From Heracleum sosnowskyi (taxonomy: Eukaryota; Streptophyta; Magnoliopsida; Apiales; Apiaceae): 64,000 nt of DNA. How positions within the stretch are numbered: position 1 is the first letter of the stretch; the number at the start of each line of letters is the position of its first letter. Below the pieces are notes generated by a model. It saw only the letters and a program-made list of their open reading frames with translations. It did not search any database and had not been told where the DNA came from. Location: NCBI GenBank assembly GCA_030848705.1, contig JAUIZM010000147.1, positions 1 through 64,000 of the forward strand, read 5' to 3'. The position numbers and the translations under genes are program-made. This document shows positions 37,064 through 47,816 of this stretch, piece by piece.

Positions 37064-37595
37064 AATGAATATTATTTATGTATATTCATTTGAGGCTTAC
37101 TTGTTCGAGGGTTAATTATGTATTTAATGAACATTATTTATGTATATTCATTTGAGGACTATTGACTTTAAGAATATTATTGTGAATATTCATTCGAGGA
37201 TTATTTATTTATTTAATGAATATTAGTTTTGAATATTCATTCGAGGATTATTTATTTATTTAATGAATATTAGTTTTGAATATTCATTCGAGGATTATTT
37301 ATTTATTTAATGAATATTAGTTTTGAATATTCATTCGAGGATTAATTATTTATTTAATGAATATTGCTTTTGAATATTCATTTGAGGCTTATTTATTTAA
37401 TGAATATTATTTCCTAATATTCATTTGAGGTTTATTTATTTAATGAATATTATTTTAGAATATTCATTTAAGAGTTATTTATTTAATGAATATTACCTTT
37501 GAATATTCATTTAATCTATATTTACTTAATGAATATTATTTTCGAATATTCATTTAATCAGTATTTACTTAAGGAATATTATTCCGAATATTCAT
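37064..37595 (+). repeat. Hairpin-rich minisatellite in 5' LTR (12 units)
   Basis: About twelve diverged units of 43-62 bp, each starting with AATGAATATT or a variant and containing its reverse complement AATATTCATT about 5-7 bases later, so most units can fold into a short AT-rich stem-loop. The three units starting at 37215, 37262 and 37309 are almost identical and 47 bp long. Units are separated by TTTATTTATTT-like spacers and GAGG(A/C)TTA segments. Confidence 0.9.
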
Positions 37596-39221
37596 CTAAG
37601 CTTTACTTACTTAATCAATGTCATTGATTATTTTTAAAATCAAAAGAGGTTCCCAAAACAATGTTTTCCATTTAAATCCGTCTTTTAAGAAGATTCAAAT
37701 GCTCGCTCAACTATCAAAAATACGGGAAACCTGATTTAAGTGACTACTACTCTTTTTAAACTCTCAATTCAAAAACTGTCAAGGGACAGATATTTTCTTG
37801 GAGCAATTTAATTGCTGCCAGTCTAATGTTGTGTTACCACCTCAATGATCGAGGGGTAAATTCATGGAACAAGTCGATATCCATTAACAAGCATAGCTTG
37901 GGAAATATTGGAGAATCTTCCTTTCCAACCTAGATATAACTACTTAGTGGAGTCGTATCAACAAGTGTTACACTTGGGGAAAGGAGGACGATCTTTACGT
38001 TTCAGAGTCATGGATTTCATCTGAACTAGGAGTGGTGTAAGTGGTCAAGTTGCGTGGGCCCATCCAACTTTTATATTGCCCCAAATGGGCCGGGAGGTCA
38101 TAGTAAGGCGGTAGACAATGTCAGGCTGTCGTGATACTTCCATCTACATGTAGAAAACTATTTGAGCGGTGCGACCTGCTACTGATCATAGTAAGGTTAG
38201 GCACAGCGGACGCGGTAGCAACTCCAGTATTGGTTCATCATCCAATTTGGATATTCCTGCAACATGTATTGGGGTGAAGAACCAATCATGTTGGTAGGGG
38301 GTTGAAAAGTGTTTGGAAATGAAGTGACAATAAATTCATGCAACTTCATCTTTTATTTATGAGTTATGACTCTGTGGATACCTTACATAACATGAGTTAT
38401 GGTAAGGGAGTTGTTTATACTGAATCACCTTATAACTTCATCTTTTAAGTTATATGTTGATATTCTGCATATATAGCAGATATTTTTCGGAAAGGTTATA
38501 TTTGGTTTACTTTGAAACCTCATCGTTTATACTAGAACTTTGTTCATAATATAGCCAAAGTTTGCACAAATATTATGAAATTGATATTTGAAATACAACA
38601 ATGGTATTATTTTTGGGATTACATTCCGATAAGGATGTAATTTAAGTATCGAGATATTTTGACAAATTATTGTCTTATACCCGCTTTATTTCTGGGTTGA
38701 ATTAAAGGCAGAATTATGCCATACTTTCATTTCCTTGCTGAGCTATCGCTCACTCTTGCTATTGTTTTATATATATTATATAGCAGCGAAGCAGGATGCC
38801 AATGGGACGGCACATACCCCGCAAGGCATTTTCATAAACAGTTTCTAGCAGTGATCCCGAGAGTAGTACGAACCAATCGAATCAGGCTACAGCTTTCGGT
38901 ATTCGACTTATGTATATACATGAATGGTATTAGAGGATTGTAAGCATCAGAAGACTAAGTTGGTAATGTAACATTACTTAGAAATTGTATCAGTGACAGA
39001 TTCAAAAGACATTTGGGTATTGTAATAAAAATTATTTATTCCGCAGTTGTTGTATTGTGTCATTTCTGAGACTCTAACCTGTGTGTGTGTGTGTGAGACG
39101 TATGTTGTGGGGTCATGAGCAGGTGAATTATGAATGGTGTGAGTAATACAGGTAAGGCAAGGAGTACATGGATCGTGACTACCCTAAATCCCTGACCCTG
39201 GATTTGGGGCTGTTACAGAAA

Positions 39222-39232
39222 TGGTATCAGAG
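39222..39232 (+). other. Primer-binding site for initiator tRNA-Met
   Basis: TGGTATCAGAG begins four bases (GAAA) after the 5' LTR and is complementary to the 3' end of plant initiator methionine tRNA, the commonest primer of plant Ty3/Gypsy elements. The match ends after 11 bases; the next bases (TGTTAGG) depart from the expected CCAGG. Confidence 0.9.
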
Positions 39233-41342
39233 TGTTAGGTTACAGTCCTCAGAAACGATAGGAGATCGAGTCTTACAATACCCTTAAGAATGATAAGAAC
39301 ATCTAGAGCCTAAATTGAGTTCGTAGTCGGGTTAGAGGACACGACCCTGATTGTTTAAGATGAAGCCCGAGAGGGGACTTCTTCTGGGAAACCGTACTTA
39401 GGACTTCATGATTAGTCACCTCGATTCGTATGAGTTATAGATTGATGGGATTCTGAGATACCAGACCCCGAGGCCTTCGAGTAGGCAATTGATGATGCGT
39501 TCCTTGAAATGGACGGAGACCCGATAAAGGAAGATCCATAGGAGGATCTAGAGGAAGACCCCATGGTGGGTCAAGGAAAGAATCTTGTAGAGAACGTGTT
39601 GATTGATAAAGATGTAGTATGTTACTTGAGGTCGTATAATAGGACCAGACGAACCTTCAAAGGACAAATAAGTGACGAAACGAGAGTTTTAAGGATCGTT
39701 CATGATTCATCAAGAGATATGACAAAGAAAATGGAGTAGAGTCTCCAAAGCAGAAGAGGTAGAGGCAGTACTGCCAGTATCAGTGGATTGATTCGACTTG
39801 AACGAAACCTGTTACCCGTAGTCGGTTATAGTTGCCCATAAGGAGGCGGCATACGTAAGAACCAAGATGTTCAGATTTTCACGAACGATTAAGGGTACTT
39901 AGTTGCCTAGAATAGTGTAAGGAATTGTTTTGGGCTATGAGATTTCAATCCCCCACGACAAGCGATTCCACTGGAAATAGTGTCTATTACATCATTGAGG
40001 GATTTTATTATCTCAAGGAAAATTTTGGGTATAAAGATGATTGAAATAGAGACCGAATTTAAGTTTGTAGTTTGTAACGATCCTCCGGAGTACCGCCCAG
40101 TCGACATGTGGAATTGTCATTGCTATGGGCGACAACGATATCGAAGTCTTCTTATAGAACAGAACGCTTACTTGAGATGTTTGCGCCTAGTCGAATAGAA
40201 TTCCCTGCGATTGCAAAGGTCGATGGTTGGATCCTTAGCGACTATTATAAGTCGGCAATGACGTAAGTATCAAACACCTTAGGGCGCGTGGAAAAGAAAA
40301 GCTTTGGAATTGAACGATTATCCATTAGAGGAGCCGACATAAAAGGCATCCGTAGAGACCTTGGTAGTACCCTCCCCCTTTGCATATTATGTGGGATATT
40401 TCCCCAATCTATGATCTATCTTGACCTCTTTCCAAGAAAGAATTCTGATAAAGGGTATATTCCCTCTTCGAAGTTATTTTATAACACTTGTGTTAAATCA
40501 TAATTAATTTCAATTGTGTTAGAGGCTGTCACGATGCCTACTTTCAGGTTTTCAAAGCCCTGTCAAATGATGTTATTTAAGCTTTCACTTTTCTTCAAAT
40601 AATGAATGACCCCATGGTGATACCTCACCACTTGTTTGTTAAGTACCAGTATCTTTTTGGTTATTCTTTTCTTTGTATTTTCTTTGGAAACCGCACCTTT
40701 GGAATCTGTTCAATTTTAATTCAAGGTGTTCCTTTGAGAAATATTGTCGAGAGGCGATAATCATTAAATTGATCTCGAATTGCTTTCATACTTTTCAACT
40801 TCCACTGAGACGAACAACCCTATACTTTTAGGGGCTACAAGGACTATCTGTCTATGTGATAGAAGTCTGATGGGACGCCATCACTTGTAAGTTGTGAAAT
40901 ACAAGAAGGCTAATTACCTTTAGTAATGTCTCAATCGAGGCACGCAACGTTGAGTTCTTACGATCATGTTGATCTCTCGGTAAATTCTCTTACCTCCAAT
41001 AAGGTTACCTTAAAACTCATAACCTTATGATCACCAGTGTGTGACGTTTTCCTTAATATGGGAGCTGTCTTTTCAAGGCCTCATGAATTTTGGTTATCCT
41101 CATTGAATTCTAAGGGGAGGCGAACCAGGTCAAATAAGTCAAAATTCGCTGATAGGAATTAGATTCGCAACGAAATCTCCTATGACAGGAGCGAATCCCT
41201 AAGACGAATAGAATGTTGGTGACATATCAACGAAATTGATTTATTCTCCCAAGGATGTTATGATAATGGAAAGCGTGTCAATCGACATATGTGAAAGGAA
41301 TAGTGATGTGTCGTGTACTCCAGTGACAACGGTGTTAGATAG
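39233..41342 (+). other. Unrecognised 5' internal region where gag should be
   Basis: About 2.1 kb between the PBS and the first recognisable protease remnant. No zinc-knuckle, no capsid motif and no long open frame are visible; the longest frames (about 66-72 codons near 39.9-40.5 kb) match no family I know. An acidic stretch (EDLEEDPM near 39545-39575) could be a trace of gag. The region is either gag decayed past recognition or unrelated sequence picked up by the element. Confidence 0.55.
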
Positions 41343-41618
41343 ATGCCCTATAAGGGAATTGAGATTTTGGAGGAGTTGTTTACGAATGGACACTACCTCT
41401 GGGTTAGCAAGATAAGTACTGGCGATGGAGTCAGAGGGAGCTGGTATTGTGACTTGGGAGAAGTTGATATTATTATAAGGATGGATTGGTTGACACCCAA
41501 TGGAGCCCAGACTGATTGTAAGAGAGAGAGAGTAATAAATAAAGGATGGAGACAGATTCAGAGATTCTTGAATATAGTTCCGACTAAGAAACTATTACGC
41601 CAGAAATACGAGGCTTAA
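41343..41618 (+). pseudogene. Aspartic protease remnant of gypsy pol
   Basis: A 91-codon frame whose second half reads VDIIIRMDWLTPNGAQTDC and later KLLRQKYEA. In plant chromoviruses the protease domain ends with the pattern FDVILGMDWL...A.IDC followed by a KLLR(Q/K)GCEAYLA segment, which this matches closely. The catalytic DSGA(T/S) motif expected further upstream is not visible, so the domain is truncated and inactive. It lies just before the reverse transcriptase remnant, the expected order. Confidence 0.8.
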
Positions 41619-42130
41619 TTAGCTCTTATGGTTGACGCCAAGGAAAGAGATACCAAGTATAAAGGGAACTAAAATGGTTTTGGGAGATTGTACAAGGTTT
41701 TAATAAGCTACCAGATATCGATTTGGATGACATGAGAATGAATACCGAGTATTCAGAGTACAATGGGAATGAAAGGGTTAGTGACTAAGTTACAAGAGTT
41801 GTTGTATAAGGGTATGATAAGACCCCGTGTACCACCATGGAGAACCCCGGTGTTGTTGTAAGAAAGAAAGATGTTAACACAAGATTATGCATCGAACCTC
41901 GAGAGTTGTATGAGTTCGACATGGAGAATAGGTACCCTTGTAAATGATTGTTTGATCAGCGGAAGAACGCTGTGTATTTCCAAATTTATTTAAGAACTGG
42001 ATATTACCAATTGGAAGTTAAATTCGAGGATATACCCAAGACTGCGATTCATACTAGGAATAGACACTTAGAGTTTTCAGCGAAGTTGTTTTGGGGTTGA
42101 TTAGTGCACCCACAAATTTTGATGGAATGT
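41619..42130 (+). pseudogene. Reverse transcriptase remnant (N-terminal part)
   Basis: In shifting frames one reads LALMVDAKERDTKY (protease-RT linker), LQELLYKGMIRPRVPPW (near 41793; family pattern LQELLDKGFIRPSVSPWGAPV), LRTGYYQLEV and DIPKTAIHTR (41992-42060; pattern LRSGYHQ...DIPKTAFRTRYGHYEF) and GLISAPTNF (near 42095; pattern GLTNAPATF). Several stops and frameshifts interrupt it. The catalytic YVDD box and all that follows are missing: the sequence jumps to the end of RNase H within about 45 bp, an internal deletion. No active enzyme can be made. Confidence 0.88.
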
Positions 42131-42173
42131 AATGAAGTGGCTTTCAGTTATCCGTGATAGTAGATAGCATGAG

Positions 42174-42266
42174 ATGGAGAAATGGCTAGAATTGACCTAG
42201 GATTATGACTGTAAGATACACTACCATCCGAGGAAGGCCAATGTGGTGGCCGATACCCTTAATTAA
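42174..42266 (+). pseudogene. RNase H C-terminal remnant
   Basis: In one frame, with a single stop, the sequence reads WLEL, then DYDCKIHYHPRKANVVADTL. Gypsy elements end the RNase H domain with RRWLEL.KDYDC.I.YHPGKANVVADALSR, so the match is clear. Only about 30 codons remain and all the catalytic residues lie in the lost upstream part. Confidence 0.88.
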
Positions 42267-42384
42267 AATGAGACAGAGATGGATTTCGAATGATCGGGAA
42301 TTAAAGGATGAGATTTTACACAAAACCCAAGTTAGTCTAACAAACTAGAAAGACAAAAGATTTCACCAACAAGCGGCTAGTGAC

Positions 42385-42969
42385 AGCCAAGACAGACAGA
42401 GAAAGTATGCGGACTAAGCTCGCAAGTATAGAGATAGTACTGCTATTGATAAGCTAAATGGCATGTTGATGGATGACAAGCAAGTTTATGCTGGTGTATT
42501 TCTGTACAAACAAGATAGAGAATATGAGGTTAGAGATTCGTGATGCTAAAAGATATCCATGGAGGGAATTAATGAGATTTGGAAGGAAAGGGAAGTGAGC
42601 CCGAGATTCATTGGGCCATCTGAGATTTTAAAATGTGTCAGGAAGGTGGCCTACGAGCCAGCCTTACCCCCCCAAACTTGTAGAATGGTCATAACGGGGT
42701 TCAGGTGTCAATGCTACGTTAGTATACTATAGATGCCCGGCATATGTTAGAGTACGAGCAGGTAGATATACAACCTGGTCTGACTTACAAAGAACAACCT
42801 GTGGAAATCACGGATAGAAAATAGCAAGTGCTAAGTGACGAGGTTGCCAAGCTAGTGAGAGGTTTGTGGAAAATCAAGAAGTGGAAGAATCCACTTGGGA
42901 GTTAGAAAGTGCAATGGGAGGGAATTACCCCCAGTTATTCCTAAGCTGATTCCGGGACGGAATCCTTTT
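42385..42969 (+). pseudogene. Integrase C-terminus with chromodomain-like tail
   Basis: The zinc-binding HHCC region and DDE catalytic core are absent. What remains, in several frames, is DRQRKYAD (42391), VMLK and PWRELMRFGRKGK (about 42542-42592), SPRFIGPSEIL and KVAYEPALPP (42599-42670), VQVSMLR (about 42704), YEQVDIQPGLTYKEQPVEI (about 42754-42811), and NQEVEESTWELESAM then YPQLF (about 42872-42945). This series is characteristic of plant chromoviruses, closest to my recollection of the Tekay/Del clade, whose chromodomain lies at this end. Stops and frameshifts make it non-functional. Confidence 0.85.
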
Positions 42970-42981
42970 AAGGAGGGGAGA
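42970..42981 (+). other. Polypurine tract
   Basis: AAGGAGGGGAGA lies one base before the first base of the 3' LTR and would prime plus-strand DNA synthesis. It is intact, as are the PBS and LTR ends, although the coding part is ruined. Keeping the cis-acting signals fits mobilisation in trans. Confidence 0.92.
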
Positions 42982-43564
42982 CTGTAATAACCCGAATTTT
43001 TGGAAAAATTTAAAACTTTTCTTATTATGATTAAGTGCATCAGTGAATAGTGAATTTGGTGGATGAATAGTGATTTTGAGAATTAACAAAGTTTTTCATG
43101 CCACCTATGTACGAGACGTAGTGTGGATATTCGGAAGTCATATTAGTGATCTACAGAGTAAATAAGTGAATGCAAAGACGATCGGAATTCAGAAATTCCA
43201 AATTTTATTTTGGTGTAGTATTTGACCGGGCAGCGAATTATATATTATTACATTCAAGAGATGAGATATTAAATTAAGGATTTGAGGATTTAATATTTTG
43301 GAATTTTATTTTATTTGATTTGAGAATTTAGAACGAAAACCACTGAGACAGTGAAACGAAGGTTCTAGAAACCGCTGATACTTTATAACGAGATTAAGTG
43401 ATTAAGCGAACGAATCATGGATTAAGGATTGAAATTATGACAGGATTAAATATAGACATGGAAGTAACATGTAACAAGATTAATTCGAGGGATGCAACAT
43501 TTGGATCATCCATGTGAAAAGAAACGAATCAGTAAAGCTACTTTAACCAAACGCACGCATGCGC

Positions 43565-43615
43565 GACACGTGTCCCTGCTTTGCCACCATGATACTCCAT
43601 GGCTTGACACGTGTC
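43565..43615. promoter_or_regulatory. Two G-box palindromes in 3' LTR
   Basis: The same pair as in the 5' LTR, at 43565-43574 and 43606-43615, unchanged. In the 3' LTR they could act on sequence to the right, here only satellite. Confidence 0.45.
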
Positions 43616-45704
43616 CTGATGACAAGGACAATGTGATGACTCACCACTTTAACAAAAAAATCAGCATTTCAAGCATGATTATCCAAAAACAAAAGAAAAA
43701 GAAAAGAAGAAAAGAAAGAGAAGAACTCTCCAGATTTTCTGCCCAGCAGAAACAGAGTCCAAAGCAAAATCCATAACTCCATTTCTATCCATCCTTAAAT
43801 CACCAAATTTTAACCATAGCTTCTCCACTCCATGGGTAACATTCGATCAAAATTTCATGGCCATCAAAGGGGTGTAGCCTAGTCAAATCCCTTCCCCAAG
43901 TTGGAGAACCCCAAACTGTCCAGTTTCTGTCCAGCGGGAAGATGGGACTCAAAACCCTAGCTAGGAAGCTTTAAATTTGGCGATCTATAGCTCAAAAGAA
44001 AGCTTATGAAGAGTACAAGGTCTGGTAAAAATCTTAGCACCAAACTCTTGTTTTTCGATTTTATATAGAGTTTACAAAGTGATGATGAATAGTAACTCCG
44101 AAAGTTGTTAACTTGTTTTCTTGATTGAATCTTAAGGTTTAAGCTTTGTAAGGAGTATATAAGGCTTGTTGAGTGGTTGTGGCCACTGGTTAGTGTTGGT
44201 AGAGCATCAAGGAAGGTATACCACTCATCCACCCTTTGATTTATGTTGAGATTTAAGTGAAGTTTCTAGTAATGTTTAAGAATAAGCATGATTATGGAGT
44301 TTGGAGTATGTATGGTTAATTCTTGATGGATACTTGTTGTTGGTTGATGTTGGTGATATGTTCTTGAAGTATATAAACTGATTATGTTGTAAAGATGGTT
44401 GTGTTGTTGAATTGATTTGGTTTTAAGAGGTTTTGACATAACAAAAACCGGGAAACGTTACGATTATAGCCGTCGTAATGCCCATTTGATTTAGGGCTGT
44501 TTTGAGCAAGAATTACGAACTGGTCTGGTAATATTTTTGAACAGAACTGACCATGAACATGTAGGTCTTGTTTTAAGGTTTGTTTTGGTATAAAGATCAT
44601 GTCTATACGATTTACGGTTTAGGAGAAAAGTGAGTTTTAGTAAACGCCGTTCGGAAGAATGACTCATCTCTGTCCAGCAACTTTGAGGCTATATTTGGAC
44701 CACTTCAGAACCGTATTAAAATGTGAAAGTTTGAGGAATAATACTAGAGACAGTTAGGAAGGCTCACGAAAACGATTCGTATTAAAAAGATTATTTTTCG
44801 ATTTTATAAAAATGTTTTAGCCGAGGTCGCGCAAGTGAAAATCCCTAAGAGCATGACTTAGAAACCGATGTTGTAAATGGTTAAGTATAACTTGGATTGG
44901 TGAATGGATTTCGAACCAAACTTGTGATATAAGTATTGGACGAATAACATGGACTTAGTATGAGCCTATAACGAGCTAGTAATGCCTTGGTTGTGTTTCG
45001 CTTACGTGTTTAAGCATTTAGTACAAGTGGATTATCCAGGGGATTAATCGTGCGTTTTCTTTGACTTTGTCTAGATTGTCCGGCATCGTCGCGAACCCCT
45101 ATCACTTCTCGAGCATCAGGCAAGTTTTCTAAATCTATACTTTGAAGTATTGATTATATATTACTGTTTTTGCCATGTGTGGAGTTATACAGTTTTGCGA
45201 TACATGTTATATATTGTATAAAATAGAGTTTGATTTTGGTTTATATATGAGCTTTGAGATAAAGTAGTTATAAACCGGTGTACCTTGTAGCTCTATAGAT
45301 AAGAGCAGGTTTATTGTTTCGACTCTAGACCGGGAGTCGATATTTGTGTTATATAGATAGTCGTGGAGACCCGGAGGGATTCTAGCGGCAGAGTACTATT
45401 CATCTTGAGGAATATTATTATTAAACATTAATTATATTTCTAGAAAGTATTAGTTACCTGGAAATGATTTGAGGAATGTTATCGGAATATTACCTCATTC
45501 GAAGGTTATTATTTGAAAATGATTTGGTAATTGGCTTATATGTTAAATATGGGATATCAGTTATAAGCCAGTATTCTTATATATGCCCTAGGATAAGGGC
45601 GTGTGATTTTCATTAAGGATCAGAAGTGATTGTATTTCTGTATATGCTAAAGATTATTTTTCCGATAAAGACATCGGGTGACTGTTATTTGAGATTTATT
45701 AATT

Positions 45705-46189
45705 AATGAATATTATTTATGTATATTCATTTGAGGCTTACTTGTTCGAGGGTTAATTATGTATTTAATGAACATTATTTATGTATATTCATTTGAGGAC
45801 TATTGACTTTAAGAATATTATTGTGAATATTCATTCGAGGATTATTTATTTATTTAATGAATATTAGTTTTGAATATTCATTCGAGGATTATTTATTTAT
45901 TTAATGAATATTAGTTTTGAATATTCATTCGAGGATTAATTATTTATTTAATGAATATTGCTTTTGAATATTCATTTGAGGCTTATTTATTTAATGAATA
46001 TTATTTCCTAATATTCATTTGAGGTTTATTTATTTAATGAATATTATTTTAGAATATTCATTTAAGAGTTATTTATTTAATGAATATTACCTTTGAATAT
46101 TCATTTAATCTATATTTACTTAATGAATATTATTTTCGAATATTCATTTAATCAGTATTTACTTAAGGAATATTATTCCGAATATTCAT
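45705..46189 (+). repeat. Hairpin-rich minisatellite in 3' LTR (11 units)
   Basis: The same array as in the 5' LTR with one 47-bp unit fewer: two instead of three near-identical units. This is the only length difference between the LTRs and shows that the array changes by whole units, through replication slippage, reverse-transcription strand jumping or unequal exchange. Confidence 0.9.
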
Positions 46190-47617
46190 CTAAGCTTTAC
46201 TTACTTAATCAATGTCATTGATTATTTTTAAAATCAAAAGAGGTTCCCAAAACAATGTTTTCCATTTAAATCCGTCTTTTAAGAAGATTCAAATGCTCGC
46301 TCAACTATCAAAAATACGGGAAACCTGATTTAAGTGACTACTACTCTTTTTAAACTCTCAATTCAAAAACTGTCAAGGGACAGATATTTTCTTGGAGCAA
46401 TTTAATTGCTGCCAGTCTAATGTTGTGTTACCACCTCAATGATCGAGGGGTAAATTCATGGAACAAGTCGATATCCATTAACAAGCATAGCTTGGGAAAT
46501 ATTGGAGAATCTTCCTTTCCAACCTAGATATAACTACTTAGTGGAGTCGTATCAACAAGTGTTACACTTGGGGAAAGGAGGACGATCTTTACGTTTCAGA
46601 GTCATGGATTTCATCTGAACTAGGAGTGGTGTAAGTGGTCAAGTTGCGTGGGCCCATCCAACTTTTATATTGCCCCAAATGGGCCGGGAGGTCATAGTAA
46701 GGCGGTAGACAATGTCAGGCTGTCGTGATACTTCCATCTACATGTAGAAAACTATTTGAGCGGTGCGACCTGCTACTGATCATAGTAAGGTTAGGCACAG
46801 CGGACGCGGTAGCAACTCCAGTATTGGTTCATCATCCAATTTGGATATTCCTGCAACATGTATTGGGGTGAAGAACCAATCATGTTGGTAGGGGGTTGAA
46901 AAGTGTTTGGAAATGAAGTGACAATAAATTCATGCAACTTCATCTTTTATTTATGAGTTATGACTCTGTGGATACCTTACATAACATGAGTTATGGTAAG
47001 GGAGTTGTTTATACTGAATCACCTTATAACTTCATCTTTTAAGTTATATGTTGATATTCTGCATATATAGCAGATATTTTTCGGAAAGGTTATATTTGGT
47101 TTACTTTGAAACCTCATCGTTTATACTAGAACTTTGTTCATAATATAGCCAAAGTTTGCACAAATATTATGAAATTGATATTTGAAATACAACAATGGTA
47201 TTATTTTTGGGATTACATTCCGATAAGGATGTAATTTAAGTATCGAGATATTTTGACAAATTATTGTCTTATACCCGCTTTATTTCTGGGTTGAATTAAA
47301 GGCAGAATTATGCCATACTTTCATTTCCTTGCTGAGCTATCGCTCACTCTTGCTATTGTTTTATATATATTATATAGCAGCGAAGCAGGATGCCAATGGG
47401 ACGGCACATACCCCGCAAGGCATTTTCATAAACAGTTTCTAGCAGTGATCCCGAGAGTAGTACGAACCAATCGAATCAGGCTACAGCTTTCGGTATTCGA
47501 CTTATGTATATACATGAATGGTATTAGAGGATTGTAAGCATCAGAAGACTAAGTTGGTAATGTAACATTACTTAGAAATTGTATCAATGACAGATTCAAA
47601 AGACATTTGGGTATTGT

Positions 47618-47623
47618 AATAAA
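47618..47623 (+). terminator. Candidate polyadenylation signal in 3' LTR
   Basis: AATAAA lies about 190 bp before the end of the LTR in a T/A-rich context; the 5' LTR copy is at 39024-39029. Location near the LTR end fits an R/U5 boundary, but the hexamer is common by chance in such DNA. Confidence 0.25.
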
Positions 47624-47811
47624 AATTATTTATTCCGCAGTTGTTGTATTGTGTCATTTCTGAGACTCTAACCTGTGTGTGTGTGTGTGAGACGTATGTT
47701 GTGGGGTCATGAGCAGGTGAATTATGAATGGTGTGAGTAATACAGGTAAGGCAAGGAGTACATGGATCGTGACTACCCTAAATCCCTGACCCTGGATTTG
47801 GGGCTGTTACA

Positions 47812-47816
47812 TGAAA
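47812..47816 (+). repeat. Right target-site duplication (TGAAA)
   Basis: TGAAA follows the terminal ...GTTACA of the 3' LTR. Fusing the left flank to the base after this copy restores GGAAATGAAATTTCGCG, the normal satellite sequence, so no target DNA was lost. Confidence 0.95.

Larger units (their letters stand above)
34342..39217 (+). repeat. 5' long terminal repeat (4,876 bp)
   Basis: It starts TGTAATAACCCG and ends GGGGCTGTTACA. Aligned by eye with the 3' LTR it shows seven substitutions, at 35124 (A/C), 35168 (G/T), 36006 (T/C), 36413 (A/G), 36742 (C/T), 36748 (T/C) and 38993 (G/A), and one 47-bp unit more in an internal minisatellite. It contains two G-box palindromes, a purine-rich tract (about 35043-35083), a hairpin minisatellite (37064-37595) and a (GT)7 run (39081-39094). 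Short open frames (for example 34851-35135 and 38716-38943) show no family resemblance and I do not call them genes. Confidence 0.96.
34342..47811 (+). mobile_element. Complete non-autonomous LTR retrotransposon (Ty3/Gypsy, Tekay/Del-like)
   Basis: A 13,470-bp element with two direct terminal repeats starting TGTAATAACCCG and ending GGGGCTGTTACA (TG...CA), a 5-bp TSD, a PBS for initiator methionine tRNA and a polypurine tract. The internal domain is only 3,765 bp, shorter than either LTR. Recognisable pol pieces occur in the order protease, reverse transcriptase, RNase H, integrase, which defines Ty3/Gypsy. The C-terminal tail resembles the Tekay/Del chromoviruses. All pol pieces are broken, so the element cannot encode its own transposition. 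Long LTRs around a largely non-coding interior recall LARD-type elements. Clade assignment is by remembered family motifs, not by a search. Confidence 0.93.
42983..47811 (+). repeat. 3' long terminal repeat (4,829 bp)
   Basis: This copy begins just after the polypurine tract and ends at the right TSD. It is 47 bp shorter than the 5' LTR because it has one fewer minisatellite unit. Near-identity of the two LTRs (about 99.85% over aligned bases) indicates a recent insertion, since LTRs are identical at integration. With the often used grass rate of 1.3e-8 per site per year this would be roughly 0.05-0.06 million years; the rate for this species is unknown. Confidence 0.96.

Noticed and set aside
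38716..38943. 75-codon frame with hydrophobic start in the 5' LTR (again at 47310-47537)
   Set aside because: Its conservation between the two LTRs only reflects their recent common origin. No family resemblance, and it is short in AT-rich DNA.
39081..39094. (GT)7 microsatellite near the LTR end
   Set aside because: Short, identical in both LTRs, nothing unusual.
39980..40198. 72-codon frame in the internal region, considered as a gag fragment
   Set aside because: No zinc-knuckle or capsid motif; length expected by chance.
42174..42266. Ty1/Copia assignment
   Set aside because: Integrase remnants follow RT and RNase H; in Copia integrase precedes RT. Motifs also match gypsy chromoviruses.
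34342..47811. Two separate elements or a tandem segmental duplication instead of one LTR element
   Set aside because: The direct repeats have TG...CA ends, PBS after the first, PPT before the second, and a shared TSD outside; these together define one LTR retrotransposon.
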